From assembly GCA_016709865.1 (NCBI GenBank), contig JADJLX010000005.1:1426001-1490000 (forward strand): a DNA stretch of 64,000 nucleotides, read 5' to 3'. Position 1 is the stretch's first letter. Every line of letters starts with the position of its first letter. The stretch is from Bacteroidales bacterium (GTDB lineage Bacteria; Bacteroidota; Bacteroidia; Bacteroidales; VadinHA17). The translations under genes were made by a program, and so were the position numbers. Under the pieces are notes generated by a model. That model saw only the letters and a list, made by a program, of their open reading frames with translations, was not told where the DNA came from and did no database searches. This document shows, in pieces, positions 17,663 to 26,093 of this stretch.

Positions 17663-19165
17663 TCAGGCAGTTACAACCTCAGATGATTCAGCTACTCTTC
17701 CCTTCCCGTCAACGACTTTCACAATATATTTATGTTGGTTTTTATCATTTACAGAATCCGTCCAGATGATAGGATCTGTAGTAAGCTGAGGGGTAAACGG
17801 AAGCTCTTGTACTTTACTACCGTCGCGCCAGATCTCATACCTGCTTAATGGAGCATCAAATGCATATGCGGTACTGAAACCAATCTTAACATCTCTGACA
17901 TTGTCAGCAGATGAACCAACTACAAAAACATCCCTGGGGGCAGTGAGTGCCAGTGCAGGAGTCTGAAAGTAATTTGTCATTCCATTCTTGCTCTTCTTTG
18001 CCATCTCCTCGATAGCTGTTCTTTCTGATTCATTAAGTCCGTCGGGTAATATCTGAGACGCCTCAAGATTGTTTGTCAACTGGCACTTCTCTTTTGCATC
18101 ACTTACCTGTCCGATGCCGATAATAACAAGGTGCACTCCGGGGGTAGTGAGGGCATACTGAATAAGCGGCTTACTTGGGAGGTTTGCATCACCAACACTT
18201 CTCACAACATGTTCTTTGGTATTCGACCAGGTAGCAGGTTTTGTGTACATGGCACCGTCGGCGAATACCTTCATGCCAATTATTCCCATATTTTTTGCCA
18301 TTGCAAGAGGAATTACATTATGCTGCATATTAAACATCAGCTTATCGTTTGCATTAATCGCAACAAGCATAGCATCAAGCAGATTGGTCTTGTCACGCTG
18401 AATCATGTACATATTTACAGAAGGATCAAAATGGCCTGAGAATCCGATATGTCTCAGCAGTTTTTCATTCTTTGGATTCAATCCTGTCAGATTGGTTCCG
18501 TCCCTGTAATCACGAAGAGCAGCCAGAGCACCAATCCGCTCAGCAGCAGGATCGGTGTTTTCCAATCCTTCATAGATGGCATCTACCTCTTCTCTTGTAT
18601 TAAGGTTATGAAAGAGAACCATGTCTAAATATGCCCCTTCTGGATAATTTCCCTTTCCATCGCCGAACATTTGTGAAAGAGAACGATGAAGGTCATCGAT
18701 TGTATGAGTTCCCTGCTCACCATTTGTCCAGTTATTTACACCCTGAACTTCGCCATTTCCCCTGGCATAACGCAGGTGCGTCTTTGTGGTAAGAAATATT
18801 GATTTTCTCAGATTATCATCGTAACCCGGCTGTCCCGGAATAAGATTCAGTTTCGTGAATGCCTTGCCAAAATTGACCTGACTCGGGCCATACAGATTTG
18901 AAGTATCAAAATAGTTAATTCCAAGATCAAATGCTTTCAGGATAATCTGTACCGGATCAACATCGTCGGGAGTCCACTGAAGCGATGCCTGACCGCCAAG
19001 TCCCAGAGTAGTGACCTCGAATTCCAGTTTACCAAATTTACGCTTCATCGGCACAGGAGCTTTGGAACATCCTGATGTCAGAGCCGGGAGAACTGCAGTT
19101 GCTGCAGCTGCCATAATTGTAGTTCTTACAAATTTCCTACGGTTCATTTGGTTTTTTGTTGCCAT
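17663..19165 (-). CDS. Tat-exported aldo/keto reductase with C-terminal FN3-like domain
   Basis: A 500-residue protein. NRRKFVRTT followed by an alanine-rich stretch and LTSGCSK gives a Tat signal with a possible lipobox. The AKR barrel (about 40-390) shows the catalytic tetrad context: D and Y in INYFDTSNLYG, K in FLTTKTH and H in MVLFHNL. From about residue 405 a separate domain (PRDVFVVGSSADNVRDV, SRYEIWRDGSKV, HKYIVKVVDGKGRV) looks like a fibronectin type III fold. Such exported AKRs keep NADP(H) bound or act on keto sugars in the periplasm. The extra domain is unusual for an AKR. It is divergent from deoC across a 78-base spacer. Confidence 0.88.
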   Translation of the reverse strand: MATKNQMNRRKFVRTTIMAAAATAVLPALTSGCSKAPVPMKRKFGKLEFEVTTLGLGGQASLQWTPDDVDPVQIILKAFDLGINYFDTSNLYGPSQVNFGKAFTKLNLIPGQPGYDDNLRKSIFLTTKTHLRYARGNGEVQGVNNWTNGEQGTHTIDDLHRSLSQMFGDGKGNYPEGAYLDMVLFHNLNTREEVDAIYEGLENTDPAAERIGALAALRDYRDGTNLTGLNPKNEKLLRHIGFSGHFDPSVNMYMIQRDKTNLLDAMLVAINANDKLMFNMQHNVIPLAMAKNMGIIGMKVFADGAMYTKPATWSNTKEHVVRSVGDANLPSKPLIQYALTTPGVHLVIIGIGQVSDAKEKCQLTNNLEASQILPDGLNESERTAIEEMAKKSKNGMTNYFQTPALALTAPRDVFVVGSSADNVRDVKIGFSTAYAFDAPLSRYEIWRDGSKVQELPFTPQLTTDPIIWTDSVNDKNQHKYIVKVVDGKGRVAESSEVVTA

Positions 19166-19218
19166 GGCTAAATAATTTAAGTCATTAAAATTGAAGCAAT
19201 AATTCAGAAATATAATGA

Positions 19219-19226
19219 TAAATTTG
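19219..19226 (+). promoter_or_regulatory. Candidate -7 element for deoC operon
   Basis: TAAATTTG matches TAnnTTTG 18 bases before the deoC ATG. The nearest upstream TTG (19191-19193) is 25 bases away, longer than the usual 18, so the promoter is tentative. Confidence 0.3.
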
Positions 19227-19243
19227 TTTTAGAAAGGTTAATT

Positions 19244-19957
19244 ATGATAAAAGTACATGAACTGGCGAAGATGATAGACCATTCTATCCTTAATCCGGTA
19301 ATGACAGATGATGATCTGATAAGGGAATGCGCAGTAGCTAAGAGATACAATGTGGCATCGGTATGTGTTAAACCCTATGCGGTTAAAACTGCTGTCAGTC
19401 TGCTTAAAGGATCTGATGTCCTTGTAGGCTGTGTAGTCGGATTTCCTCATGGGAACAGTTCGACCAGGGTAAAGATATTTGAGGCAGAACAGGCTTGCAA
19501 TGACGGTGCAACAGAAATTGACATGGTGATCAATATTGGAAAAGCTCTCGGAGGTGACTGGGAATACGTTGAGAAAGAGATTAAAGCAATAACTGATACC
19601 TGCCACAGGAACAGAGCTATTGTTAAGGTGATATTTGAGACCGATTATGTAAAAAAGGAAGAGGATAAAATTAAACTGTGTGAGATATGCACAAGGGCTG
19701 GGGCAGATTTCGTAAAGACATCAACCGGATATGGGTTTGTAAAACAACCAAACGGAGACTACAACTACAAAGGTGCTACAATTGAAGATATTAAACTGAT
19801 GAGGAAGCATTCAGGATCAAAAGTACAGGTGAAATGCGCCGGTGGTGTGAGAACTCTGGATGATCTTTTGAAAATGAAGGAAGCAGGAGCTTCGCGATCA
19901 GGGGCTACAGCCACGGAGGCTATGCTTAATGAGGCCAGGAATCGTTTTAAAGATTGA
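19244..19957 (+). CDS. deoC: Deoxyribose-phosphate aldolase
   Basis: A 237-residue cytosolic class I aldolase that splits 2-deoxyribose 5-phosphate to glyceraldehyde 3-phosphate and acetaldehyde. The catalytic residues are present: D93 in TEIDMVIN, Schiff-base K158 in DFVKTSTGYGF and K197 in VQVKCAGGVR. Length is typical of the short bacterial form. It is first in a plus-strand group, 22 bases before a Tat-exported Gfo/Idh/MocA oxidoreductase, which hints that it may serve a deoxy- or keto-sugar route rather than only nucleoside salvage. That link is inference from gene order. Confidence 0.95.
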   Translation: MIKVHELAKMIDHSILNPVMTDDDLIRECAVAKRYNVASVCVKPYAVKTAVSLLKGSDVLVGCVVGFPHGNSSTRVKIFEAEQACNDGATEIDMVINIGKALGGDWEYVEKEIKAITDTCHRNRAIVKVIFETDYVKKEEDKIKLCEICTRAGADFVKTSTGYGFVKQPNGDYNYKGATIEDIKLMRKHSGSKVQVKCAGGVRTLDDLLKMKEAGASRSGATATEAMLNEARNRFKD

Positions 19958-19979
19958 TTATTTCTTAAAATAACAGAAT

Positions 19980-21302
19980 ATGAACCGAAGGAAATTTATC
20001 GAAAGAACAGCATTAACAACGGCAGGATTAGGAATGACCTCAGTTGTGCCTGCACTCTCCTATACAGGAAAGACAGCACTTTCTGATACCCTTAACATCG
20101 CACTGATAGGCTGCAGAAACATGGGATTCGGAATACTTCAGCACCATCTGTCGAACCCGGGTGTAAATTGTGTTGCTTTGTGCGACATCGACGATTCGGT
20201 ACTTAATGAAAAGGCTGCAGAGGTTAAAAAGAAGTTTAACCAGTCACCCAGGCTGTATAAAGATTTTCGCAAGGTACTGGAGCAGAAGGATATAGATGCA
20301 GTAATTATCGGCACACCTGACCATTGGCATTGCTATATTATGGTAAGTGCATTGCAGGCCGGGAAAGATGTCTATTGCGAAAAACCGATGGCTAACAGCA
20401 TTGCAGAGTGTAATATTATGGTAAATGCTGCAAAAAAATATAACAGGGTAGTCCAGATTGGCCAGCAGCAGAGAAGCGGCTATATCTTTCAGAAAACGAT
20501 TGATCTGGTTAAAAACGGCTCACTTGGCAAACTGAGAAAGATAAATATCTGGGCTAACTTTGAGTATGGTGCGGGAGATAAAATTGTCCCCGATGAGGCG
20601 GTTCCTGCAGGAGTTGATTTTGATATGTGGCTCGGACCAGCACCAAAGAGATCATTCAATACTACCAGGTTTCACGGATCATGGCGGCATTTCTGGGATT
20701 ATGGCGGCGGTCTTGTTTCCGACTGGGGCGTACATCTTCTCGACATAGGACTATGGGCAGGCAATGTTACCGGTCCGCCTCAGAAAGTACTTGTTTATGG
20801 AGGAAATACCTTCCACGAACCAAGAAGCAGGGAGACTTTTGATTCAATGTCGGTTATTTATCCATACAAAGATTTTGTAATTAATTATGATGTCACCGGA
20901 GGTGTGCAGAAAGGACCTTATGACATGCCTTATGGCATTGAAATAATCGGCGATAATGGTACAATCTTCGTTGACCGCAACAAACTTTCTCTATACCCTG
21001 AGTGGGACGATACAGCTAAAAAGCCAATGACTGAAGAGATCAGATACACTGAAGGCAAAGAGTCACACGGTGAACACGTTAGAAACTTTATCGAGTGTAT
21101 TAAAACACGGAATAAAACCGCTTGTCCGCCCGAGACAGGCAGAGCAGCAGCCGTCCATGTTCATATTCCCAATATAGCTGCCAGAGTCGGAGAATCAATG
21201 CTGATATGGGATGATGCGAACAGCAGGTTTACAAACAGTGAAGCGGCGAATGAGCTTATTACCCCGGCTTATCGGGCACCGTGGGTGCTTCCGAAGATTT
21301 AA
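19980..21302 (+). CDS. Tat-exported Gfo/Idh/MocA family oxidoreductase
   Basis: A 440-residue NAD(P)-dependent sugar oxidoreductase. The signal NRRKFIERTALTTAG is Tat type. The Rossmann domain has NIALIGCRNMGFG, VIIGTPDHWHCYIM and VYCEKPMANS with the conserved lysine. The C-terminal part has WDYGGGLVSDWGVHLLDIG, typical of the exported subgroup. Exported members, such as glucose-fructose oxidoreductase, carry a tightly bound cofactor. It lies 22 bases after deoC and is followed by a 152-base spacer containing an octamer repeat before the TIM-barrel gene. The probable role is oxidation of a sugar ring hydroxyl on a periplasmic glycoside; the substrate is unknown. Confidence 0.92.
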   Translation: MNRRKFIERTALTTAGLGMTSVVPALSYTGKTALSDTLNIALIGCRNMGFGILQHHLSNPGVNCVALCDIDDSVLNEKAAEVKKKFNQSPRLYKDFRKVLEQKDIDAVIIGTPDHWHCYIMVSALQAGKDVYCEKPMANSIAECNIMVNAAKKYNRVVQIGQQQRSGYIFQKTIDLVKNGSLGKLRKINIWANFEYGAGDKIVPDEAVPAGVDFDMWLGPAPKRSFNTTRFHGSWRHFWDYGGGLVSDWGVHLLDIGLWAGNVTGPPQKVLVYGGNTFHEPRSRETFDSMSVIYPYKDFVINYDVTGGVQKGPYDMPYGIEIIGDNGTIFVDRNKLSLYPEWDDTAKKPMTEEIRYTEGKESHGEHVRNFIECIKTRNKTACPPETGRAAAVHVHIPNIAARVGESMLIWDDANSRFTNSEAANELITPAYRAPWVLPKI

Positions 21303-21303
21303 A

Positions 21304-21367
21304 GGCGTAATGGCGTAAAGGCGCAATGGCTCAAAGGCACAAGGGCGCAATGGCGTTTAGGTAGAAG
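21304..21367 (+). repeat. Octamer tandem array, GGCGYAAW type, about 8 units
   Basis: Eight consecutive 8-base units start with GGC or GGT: GGCGTAAT, GGCGTAAA, GGCGCAAT, GGCTCAAA, GGCACAAG, GGCGCAAT, GGCGTTTA, GGTAGAAG. The array begins right after the stop codon of the Gfo/Idh/MocA gene, has exact period 8 and is not coding in any obvious way. Confidence 0.85.
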
Positions 21368-21387
21368 GGGAGTCTGACACATTGCAA

Positions 21388-21425
21388 CTCTGTGACTATC
21401 TGTGATCTCCGTGTCTCTGTGGTTT
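21388..21425 (+). repeat. Degenerate CTCTGTG-type repeat
   Basis: Units CTCTGTGACTA, TCTGTGATCT, CCGTGT and CTCTGTGGTT occur in the same spacer as the octamer array, about 30 bases before the downstream gene. The same word family reappears near 43.8 kb and 45.7 kb. Confidence 0.65.
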
Positions 21426-21454
21426 AAAAAGGTTTTAAATAATACAACTACATT

Positions 21455-22297
21455 ATGATAACAAGAAGAAAATTCATTACAGGTACAGCTGCGGCATTGG
21501 CAGTTTCTTTTGCAGCCCCAGAATCACTCGCAGTTCAGAGGACTAAAAAACTGAAAAACTTCGGCTTTATTTCAGGCATAATTGGCAAAGAGCTTGAGGG
21601 GGACTGGAAATCTGTCCTGAAGACAGTTGCATCATATGGCTACACTGAAATTGAAACTGGTGAGTATCTGGGAGAATCGGCTGAGAGTTTCCTGATGTAC
21701 CTTAAAGAGATCGGTATGTCACTTCCTGTAGGGGGATTCGAATTCAGGGCATCTGAAGAGGAACTGAAGAAGAGCATGATTTATCTGAAAAGCCTGAAAG
21801 TAAAGTATGCTGTTGTTTATTGGCCATGGTATACCGGAGGTCCATTTAAACTTGAAGATTGTAAAAAGAGCGCTGAAAGGCTTAACTACCTTGGAAAGGT
21901 CTGCAAAGAAAACGGTCTTACACTGATCTGGCATAATCATGATAAGGAGTTTGCTGCGATGGAAACCGGACTTCCTTTTGATTACCTTATGAAAAATACT
22001 GACAGTGATCTCGTAAAGTGTGAACTCGATCTATACTGGGTAAAAAAAGGAGGAGCAGATCCGTTATCGGTTATGAGGCAGTATCCGGGCAGATTTCCGG
22101 TGCTTCATGTAAAAGATATGGCACCCGGACAAAAGATGGATTTTGAATGTCCGGGCAGCGGAATAATTGATTTCCCTTCACTTTTCATTGAAGCAGAGAA
22201 ACAGGGTATTCAACACTTTTTTGTTGAACGTGATAATGTCCAGGATGGAATGGCATGTCTAAAATCGGCTGGTGATTATCTTAAAAAAATATTATGA
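21455..22297 (+). CDS. Tat-exported sugar phosphate isomerase/epimerase-like TIM barrel
   Basis: A 280-residue AP-endonuclease-2/xylose-isomerase-like TIM barrel preceded by a Tat signal (TRRKFITGTAAALAV). Barrel segments with metal-ligand residues include GLTLIWHNHDKEF, KCELDLYWVKKGG, PVLHVKDMAPG and HFFVERDNV, the usual Glu, His and Asp positions of the superfamily. Its stop overlaps the start of the GH140-type gene by 4 bases (ATGA), so the two are translationally coupled. In Bacteroidota such barrels accompany Gfo/Idh/MocA dehydrogenases and act on oxidised (keto) sugars. The specific reaction is not determinable here. Confidence 0.88.
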   Translation: MITRRKFITGTAAALAVSFAAPESLAVQRTKKLKNFGFISGIIGKELEGDWKSVLKTVASYGYTEIETGEYLGESAESFLMYLKEIGMSLPVGGFEFRASEEELKKSMIYLKSLKVKYAVVYWPWYTGGPFKLEDCKKSAERLNYLGKVCKENGLTLIWHNHDKEFAAMETGLPFDYLMKNTDSDLVKCELDLYWVKKGGADPLSVMRQYPGRFPVLHVKDMAPGQKMDFECPGSGIIDFPSLFIEAEKQGIQHFFVERDNVQDGMACLKSAGDYLKKIL

Positions 22298-23703
22298 AAC
22301 AACTACTTGCTCTTATTATTGTTATCTTAATAACAGTAAACTCATTATTTGCCCAGGAGAATCCCTGGAAAGGAGTATCGGTAAATCTTTCTCATGGAAA
22401 GCTTAAAGTCTCTGATAATAAGAGGTTTCTCATATTTGAAGACGGTACACCATTCTATTACCTTGGAGACACAGGCTGGGAACTTTTTCACCGGCTTAAT
22501 AAAGAGGATACTGAAAAATATCTTGAGAACAGGAGGGCTAAAGGATTCACTGTTATACAGGCAGTTGCCCTTGCTGAACTTGATGGACTTAATACTCCGA
22601 ATACAGAGGGTAACAGACCATTAATTGACAATGATCCGCTTAAACCGAATGAAGCCTATTTTTCACATGTAGACTGGGTAATAAAAAAAGCTGCAGAAAA
22701 AGGTATTTTCATAGGATTACTGCCAACATGGGGAGATAAAGTCGATCCGGCATCATGGGGTAAAGGACCTAAAATTTTCAATAGCGAAAATGCATTCAGT
22801 TATGGTCAGTGGATAGGCAACAGATACAAAGATTTTCCAAATATTATCTGGATTAACGGAGGTGACCGGGATGGCGGCGGAGCTAACACTCCGGTATGGG
22901 ATGCCATCGGAAAAGGAATAAAATCGGTTGATAAAAACCATCTTATGACATTCCATCCCTGGGGGGAGAGAAGCTCATCTGAATGGTTCCAGAACAGCAG
23001 CTGGCTTGATTTTAATATGTGTCAGACTGGTCATGGACAGCGTAGTTATTCTATATACAAAAGGATTATTGTCCGCGATTATAACCTCTCACCCGTTAAG
23101 CCATGCTTCGACGGGGAACCCCGCTATGAAGATCATCCTGTAGGCTGGAATCCTAATGTTCTTGGATGGTTTGATGATGCAGATGTTAGGCAGGCAATGT
23201 ACTGGAATCTTTTCAGCGGTGGATTCGGACACACATATGGTTGTCATCCGGTATGGCAGATGAAGGCTCCTGAAAGAGAAGCTGTGGGACTTGTCCGCAA
23301 CAACTGGTATGATGTTCTTGATCTGCCCGGAGCATTCGATCTTATCCATGCCCGAAGGCTCATTGAATCACGCCCATTTCTTACAAGAGTTCCTGATCAG
23401 GCACTTATTGTGCCGGCATATTATCCAGAAACAGATTATGTAGTAGCTACCAGGGGAGAGGGATATGCTTTTATCTATTTCCCCACAGGATGGAGTGCAG
23501 AGATTCAACTCGATAAGATAGGAGCAAAAACTATAAATGCATATTGGTTCGATCCACGTAAAGGCGAAGCAAAACCATTTGATTCATTTCCGGGAACAGG
23601 CACCAGGAAATTTACTCCGCCATCTACAGGACGAGGTAACGACTGGATATTGGTTCTTGATGACTCATCCAGGAATTTTAAAATTCCCGGAGTTTCCGAT
23701 TGA
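22294..23703 (+). CDS. GH140-type (apiosidase-like) glycoside hydrolase, DUF4038 plus collagen-binding-like domain
   Basis: A 469-residue secreted enzyme with a signal peptide ending near LFAQ. The N-terminal catalytic TIM barrel (DUF4038) has FYYLGDTGWELFHRL and INGGDRDGGG, with D191 a candidate acid/base, and CFDGEPRYED, with E275 a candidate nucleophile. The last 95 or so residues (from YVVATRGEGYAFIYFPTG to NDWILVLDD) match the small beta-sandwich annotated as a putative collagenase collagen-binding domain that usually accompanies this fold. Characterised GH140 enzymes remove apiose side chains of rhamnogalacturonan-II. Whether apiose is the substrate here is inference. It is coupled to the upstream TIM-barrel gene and convergent with the enolase-superfamily gene. 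Confidence 0.88.
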   Translation: MKQLLALIIVILITVNSLFAQENPWKGVSVNLSHGKLKVSDNKRFLIFEDGTPFYYLGDTGWELFHRLNKEDTEKYLENRRAKGFTVIQAVALAELDGLNTPNTEGNRPLIDNDPLKPNEAYFSHVDWVIKKAAEKGIFIGLLPTWGDKVDPASWGKGPKIFNSENAFSYGQWIGNRYKDFPNIIWINGGDRDGGGANTPVWDAIGKGIKSVDKNHLMTFHPWGERSSSEWFQNSSWLDFNMCQTGHGQRSYSIYKRIIVRDYNLSPVKPCFDGEPRYEDHPVGWNPNVLGWFDDADVRQAMYWNLFSGGFGHTYGCHPVWQMKAPEREAVGLVRNNWYDVLDLPGAFDLIHARRLIESRPFLTRVPDQALIVPAYYPETDYVVATRGEGYAFIYFPTGWSAEIQLDKIGAKTINAYWFDPRKGEAKPFDSFPGTGTRKFTPPSTGRGNDWILVLDDSSRNFKIPGVSD

Positions 23704-23725
23704 ATAAATCTATCCTGAGAAAGTG

Positions 23726-25129
23726 TCAGGGTTTTGCAAACATCTTCTCGTAATGCGGCATAGGATCGAAGATGCCCCCACCGGTTCTGTAGAACTCATC
23801 ATTCAGTTCGTACACTCCTCTGGAAACAGGTACCCACGGTGCATCCTTGCGGGGATGGTAAGTCATCATAGTATTCCAGTTCAGGTAGTTCTGGTGACCA
23901 TTGCTTTCTACAAGTCCGAGATTTCCAATCCCCGGGAAAGAGGCTAATCTGGCTGCAACATTCTTATTCCATTCTATCAGAACCGGATTAACAGTCAAGT
24001 CGGCACAGAAACATGGCACATTTCGTTCATAAGCTGCCTGGGCAATCTTCATTGTCATACTGAGTGTCTTGGCTATGGCTTTCAGAGCAATTGCCTTATA
24101 ACCCATCTCTATACGTTTTATGGCATCTTCAACATTATGTGCACTCTCATCAGCTGCCAGCCTTACTGGTATATCTGATACATCTATTTCGATCTCCTCG
24201 GCAAATGGTTCTTCAATTATAGCTATCTGGTCAAAAGCTCCTATTGCCTTGGCATGGTCAAGAAGTTTCAGGAGTGTCTCTTTTTTCTCATAACGCCCGT
24301 TGGCATCGAAATAATAAGGAAGCTTTCCTGATTTGGTATGGGAAGTCTTTACATTACCTATTGCCTGATGTATAGCAGTCAGCCGTGCTTTATCTTTCTC
24401 AAGCATCTCTTCCTGTGTACCCGGCTGACCTATTTTTATCTTCATGAAAAAGTAACCCTGGCCGGTGGCCGCTTTAATCTCTTCTATCGGAATAGTATAA
24501 GCCATCAGAGGTATTCCTGCTGCCTTATCATGTTTATGAGAAAGTGCCGGTTTGTATGCTGAAGGAATGATACCATCAAAACTTGTAATTCCATTTTCCC
24601 TGGCATATAAAATCCAGGCAGCATTGTCAACTCCGACAAGTGCATTTAGAGCGAATGTCTTTCTGAGAGCAGGATTGGAAGTTATCTTTTTACCATATTC
24701 ATAAACTTCAGGGTAGAGTTTATCCAAAAGCTCAACAGGTGACGTAAAACTTTGTCCGGCAATGACTTGCATCGCTCGCTCTGTCATTGCATACATAAGT
24801 GAATTGCCACCGCTTTCAGAATGTGATGCAAATACACTGGCATCGGACCACAGAACACTCTGTGAGCATAATCCAATCGAATGATTGCCTGAATCACTTT
24901 CCATGTATGCCATCGACTGCCAGATCTCAGTCATGTAACCGCCTTTGAATCCGAAAGGGCGTATTAATGGCTCCCTCTCAAAGTTGGAACTTACCCTTGT
25001 GATTCTGATTGACTTAGATGCTGATTCTGCCGGCCGGGATGCAAGAAAATCGAGAGGCGAGGAAGAAAGTGCAGCTCCGGAGGCTAACATTCCAAGTTTT
25101 ACAAAGTCGCGGCGGTTATGTAGAGACAT
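23726..25129 (-). CDS. Tat-exported enolase-superfamily enzyme (mandelate racemase/muconate lactonizing type)
   Basis: A 467-residue protein with Tat signal HNRRDFVKLGML. Superfamily catalytic residues can be followed: K230 and K232 in FFMKIKIG, metal ligands D275 in YYFDANGRY, E306/E307 in IIEEPF and D327/E328 in LAADES, and K350 at IALK. The fold abstracts an alpha proton from a carboxylate to racemise, cycloisomerise or dehydrate it. Export of such an enzyme is unusual; most sugar-acid dehydratases are cytosolic. It is last in a tight minus-strand trio (1-base gap to the TIM barrel), so a periplasmic sugar-acid dehydratase or epimerase is the best guess. Confidence 0.87.
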   Translation of the reverse strand: MSLHNRRDFVKLGMLASGAALSSSPLDFLASRPAESASKSIRITRVSSNFEREPLIRPFGFKGGYMTEIWQSMAYMESDSGNHSIGLCSQSVLWSDASVFASHSESGGNSLMYAMTERAMQVIAGQSFTSPVELLDKLYPEVYEYGKKITSNPALRKTFALNALVGVDNAAWILYARENGITSFDGIIPSAYKPALSHKHDKAAGIPLMAYTIPIEEIKAATGQGYFFMKIKIGQPGTQEEMLEKDKARLTAIHQAIGNVKTSHTKSGKLPYYFDANGRYEKKETLLKLLDHAKAIGAFDQIAIIEEPFAEEIEIDVSDIPVRLAADESAHNVEDAIKRIEMGYKAIALKAIAKTLSMTMKIAQAAYERNVPCFCADLTVNPVLIEWNKNVAARLASFPGIGNLGLVESNGHQNYLNWNTMMTYHPRKDAPWVPVSRGVYELNDEFYRTGGGIFDPMPHYEKMFAKP

Positions 25130-25130
25130 A

Positions 25131-26081
25131 TTAGGTTAATTGATATTTATCAAGATATGTATTGAGAAATGTCATATCCTTTTTAATCTTTCTTACGATT
25201 ATTTCCTGTTGTTGAGTGAGGGGGAGTTTATCCTCTCCTGCCTCAAGCAATGGGTATTCAATATGGAGTGTCAGGGGTCCGGTGATATTCAATTCCTTAA
25301 CTGTCTTAAAGAATGTATCCCAGTTTATCATTCCCTCTCCCATAGGTACAGTAACAGCCTGGGCTTTGCCATTTACAGTCTTCCATGTAAAATCTTTTAT
25401 TGCGAGTGTACGGATATGAGGCGCAATGAGCTTCATTCCAAGGATCCAGGTATTAGCACCCTCTACCATAGCATGCCTTACATCATACTGACTTCCCAGA
25501 TATTCGGCAGGAATATCCTTCAGCAGTTCATGCAGATCCCAGACGGGGCCGCCTACTCTTGGTCCGGCATGGTTCTGATACCCTCCGTGAATTTTATATT
25601 TTTTGTTAAGCTCAGCAATCTCCTTAATCACTATTCTTGATTTCTGGAGTGAGTCCCAGATATTGGCTTTTTGATCATAATCAAACCAACCAAGCCTGTA
25701 ATATTTTATTCCTGCAGCTGAGGCTGTTTTTAAAACCCGTTCAGTAAACGGATCAGACGCAGTAGTAATTCCGCTCACCATCATGTCAGTAACAAGGTTA
25801 AATTTCTTTGCCTCAGCAATCCTTTCGGGCAGTTCTTTCTCAACGACTGCCGGCTCTACTCTCCCGCCCGGTCTGACAACCAGGTCGATACCTCCAATTC
25901 CTGACTTTACGATGCACTCGCACATAAATGCGAAATCATAAGTATCAAGGGGCTTGGAAAAGAGCCTTACCGGATATTTGCTTTCTGCCGGGGAAGGAAT
26001 GATTGACTCCATACCCGAAACAAATGGGATAGCTGCGCCTGCGGCAGCTACTGTTGAAATGAATTGTCTTCTGTTTTGCAT
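25131..26081 (-). CDS. Tat-exported sugar phosphate isomerase/epimerase-like TIM barrel
   Basis: A 316-residue TIM barrel with Tat signal QNRRQFISTVAAAGAA. Barrel residues lie in GGYQNHAGPRVG, SQYDVRHAMVEG, IKDFTWKTVNGKAQ and LTLHIEYPL, consistent with metal-binding His, Asp and Glu of the superfamily. It is located 12 bases after a Gfo/Idh/MocA oxidoreductase and 1 base before the enolase-superfamily gene, so the three form one unit. The trio of dehydrogenase, TIM barrel and enolase-fold enzyme, all exported, suggests sequential oxidation and rearrangement of a sugar in the periplasm. Confidence 0.88.
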   Translation of the reverse strand: MQNRRQFISTVAAAGAAIPFVSGMESIIPSPAESKYPVRLFSKPLDTYDFAFMCECIVKSGIGGIDLVVRPGGRVEPAVVEKELPERIAEAKKFNLVTDMMVSGITTASDPFTERVLKTASAAGIKYYRLGWFDYDQKANIWDSLQKSRIVIKEIAELNKKYKIHGGYQNHAGPRVGGPVWDLHELLKDIPAEYLGSQYDVRHAMVEGANTWILGMKLIAPHIRTLAIKDFTWKTVNGKAQAVTVPMGEGMINWDTFFKTVKELNITGPLTLHIEYPLLEAGEDKLPLTQQQEIIVRKIKKDMTFLNTYLDKYQLT

Positions 26082-26093
26082 AATCTCAGATAT

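Noticed and set aside
21304..21367. CRISPR-like array
   Set aside because: Units of 8 bases are contiguous without spacers of 30 or so bases, and no cas gene is nearby.
25140..25640. 166-residue open frame on the plus strand
   Set aside because: Antisense to the TIM-barrel gene, which has clear family motifs.
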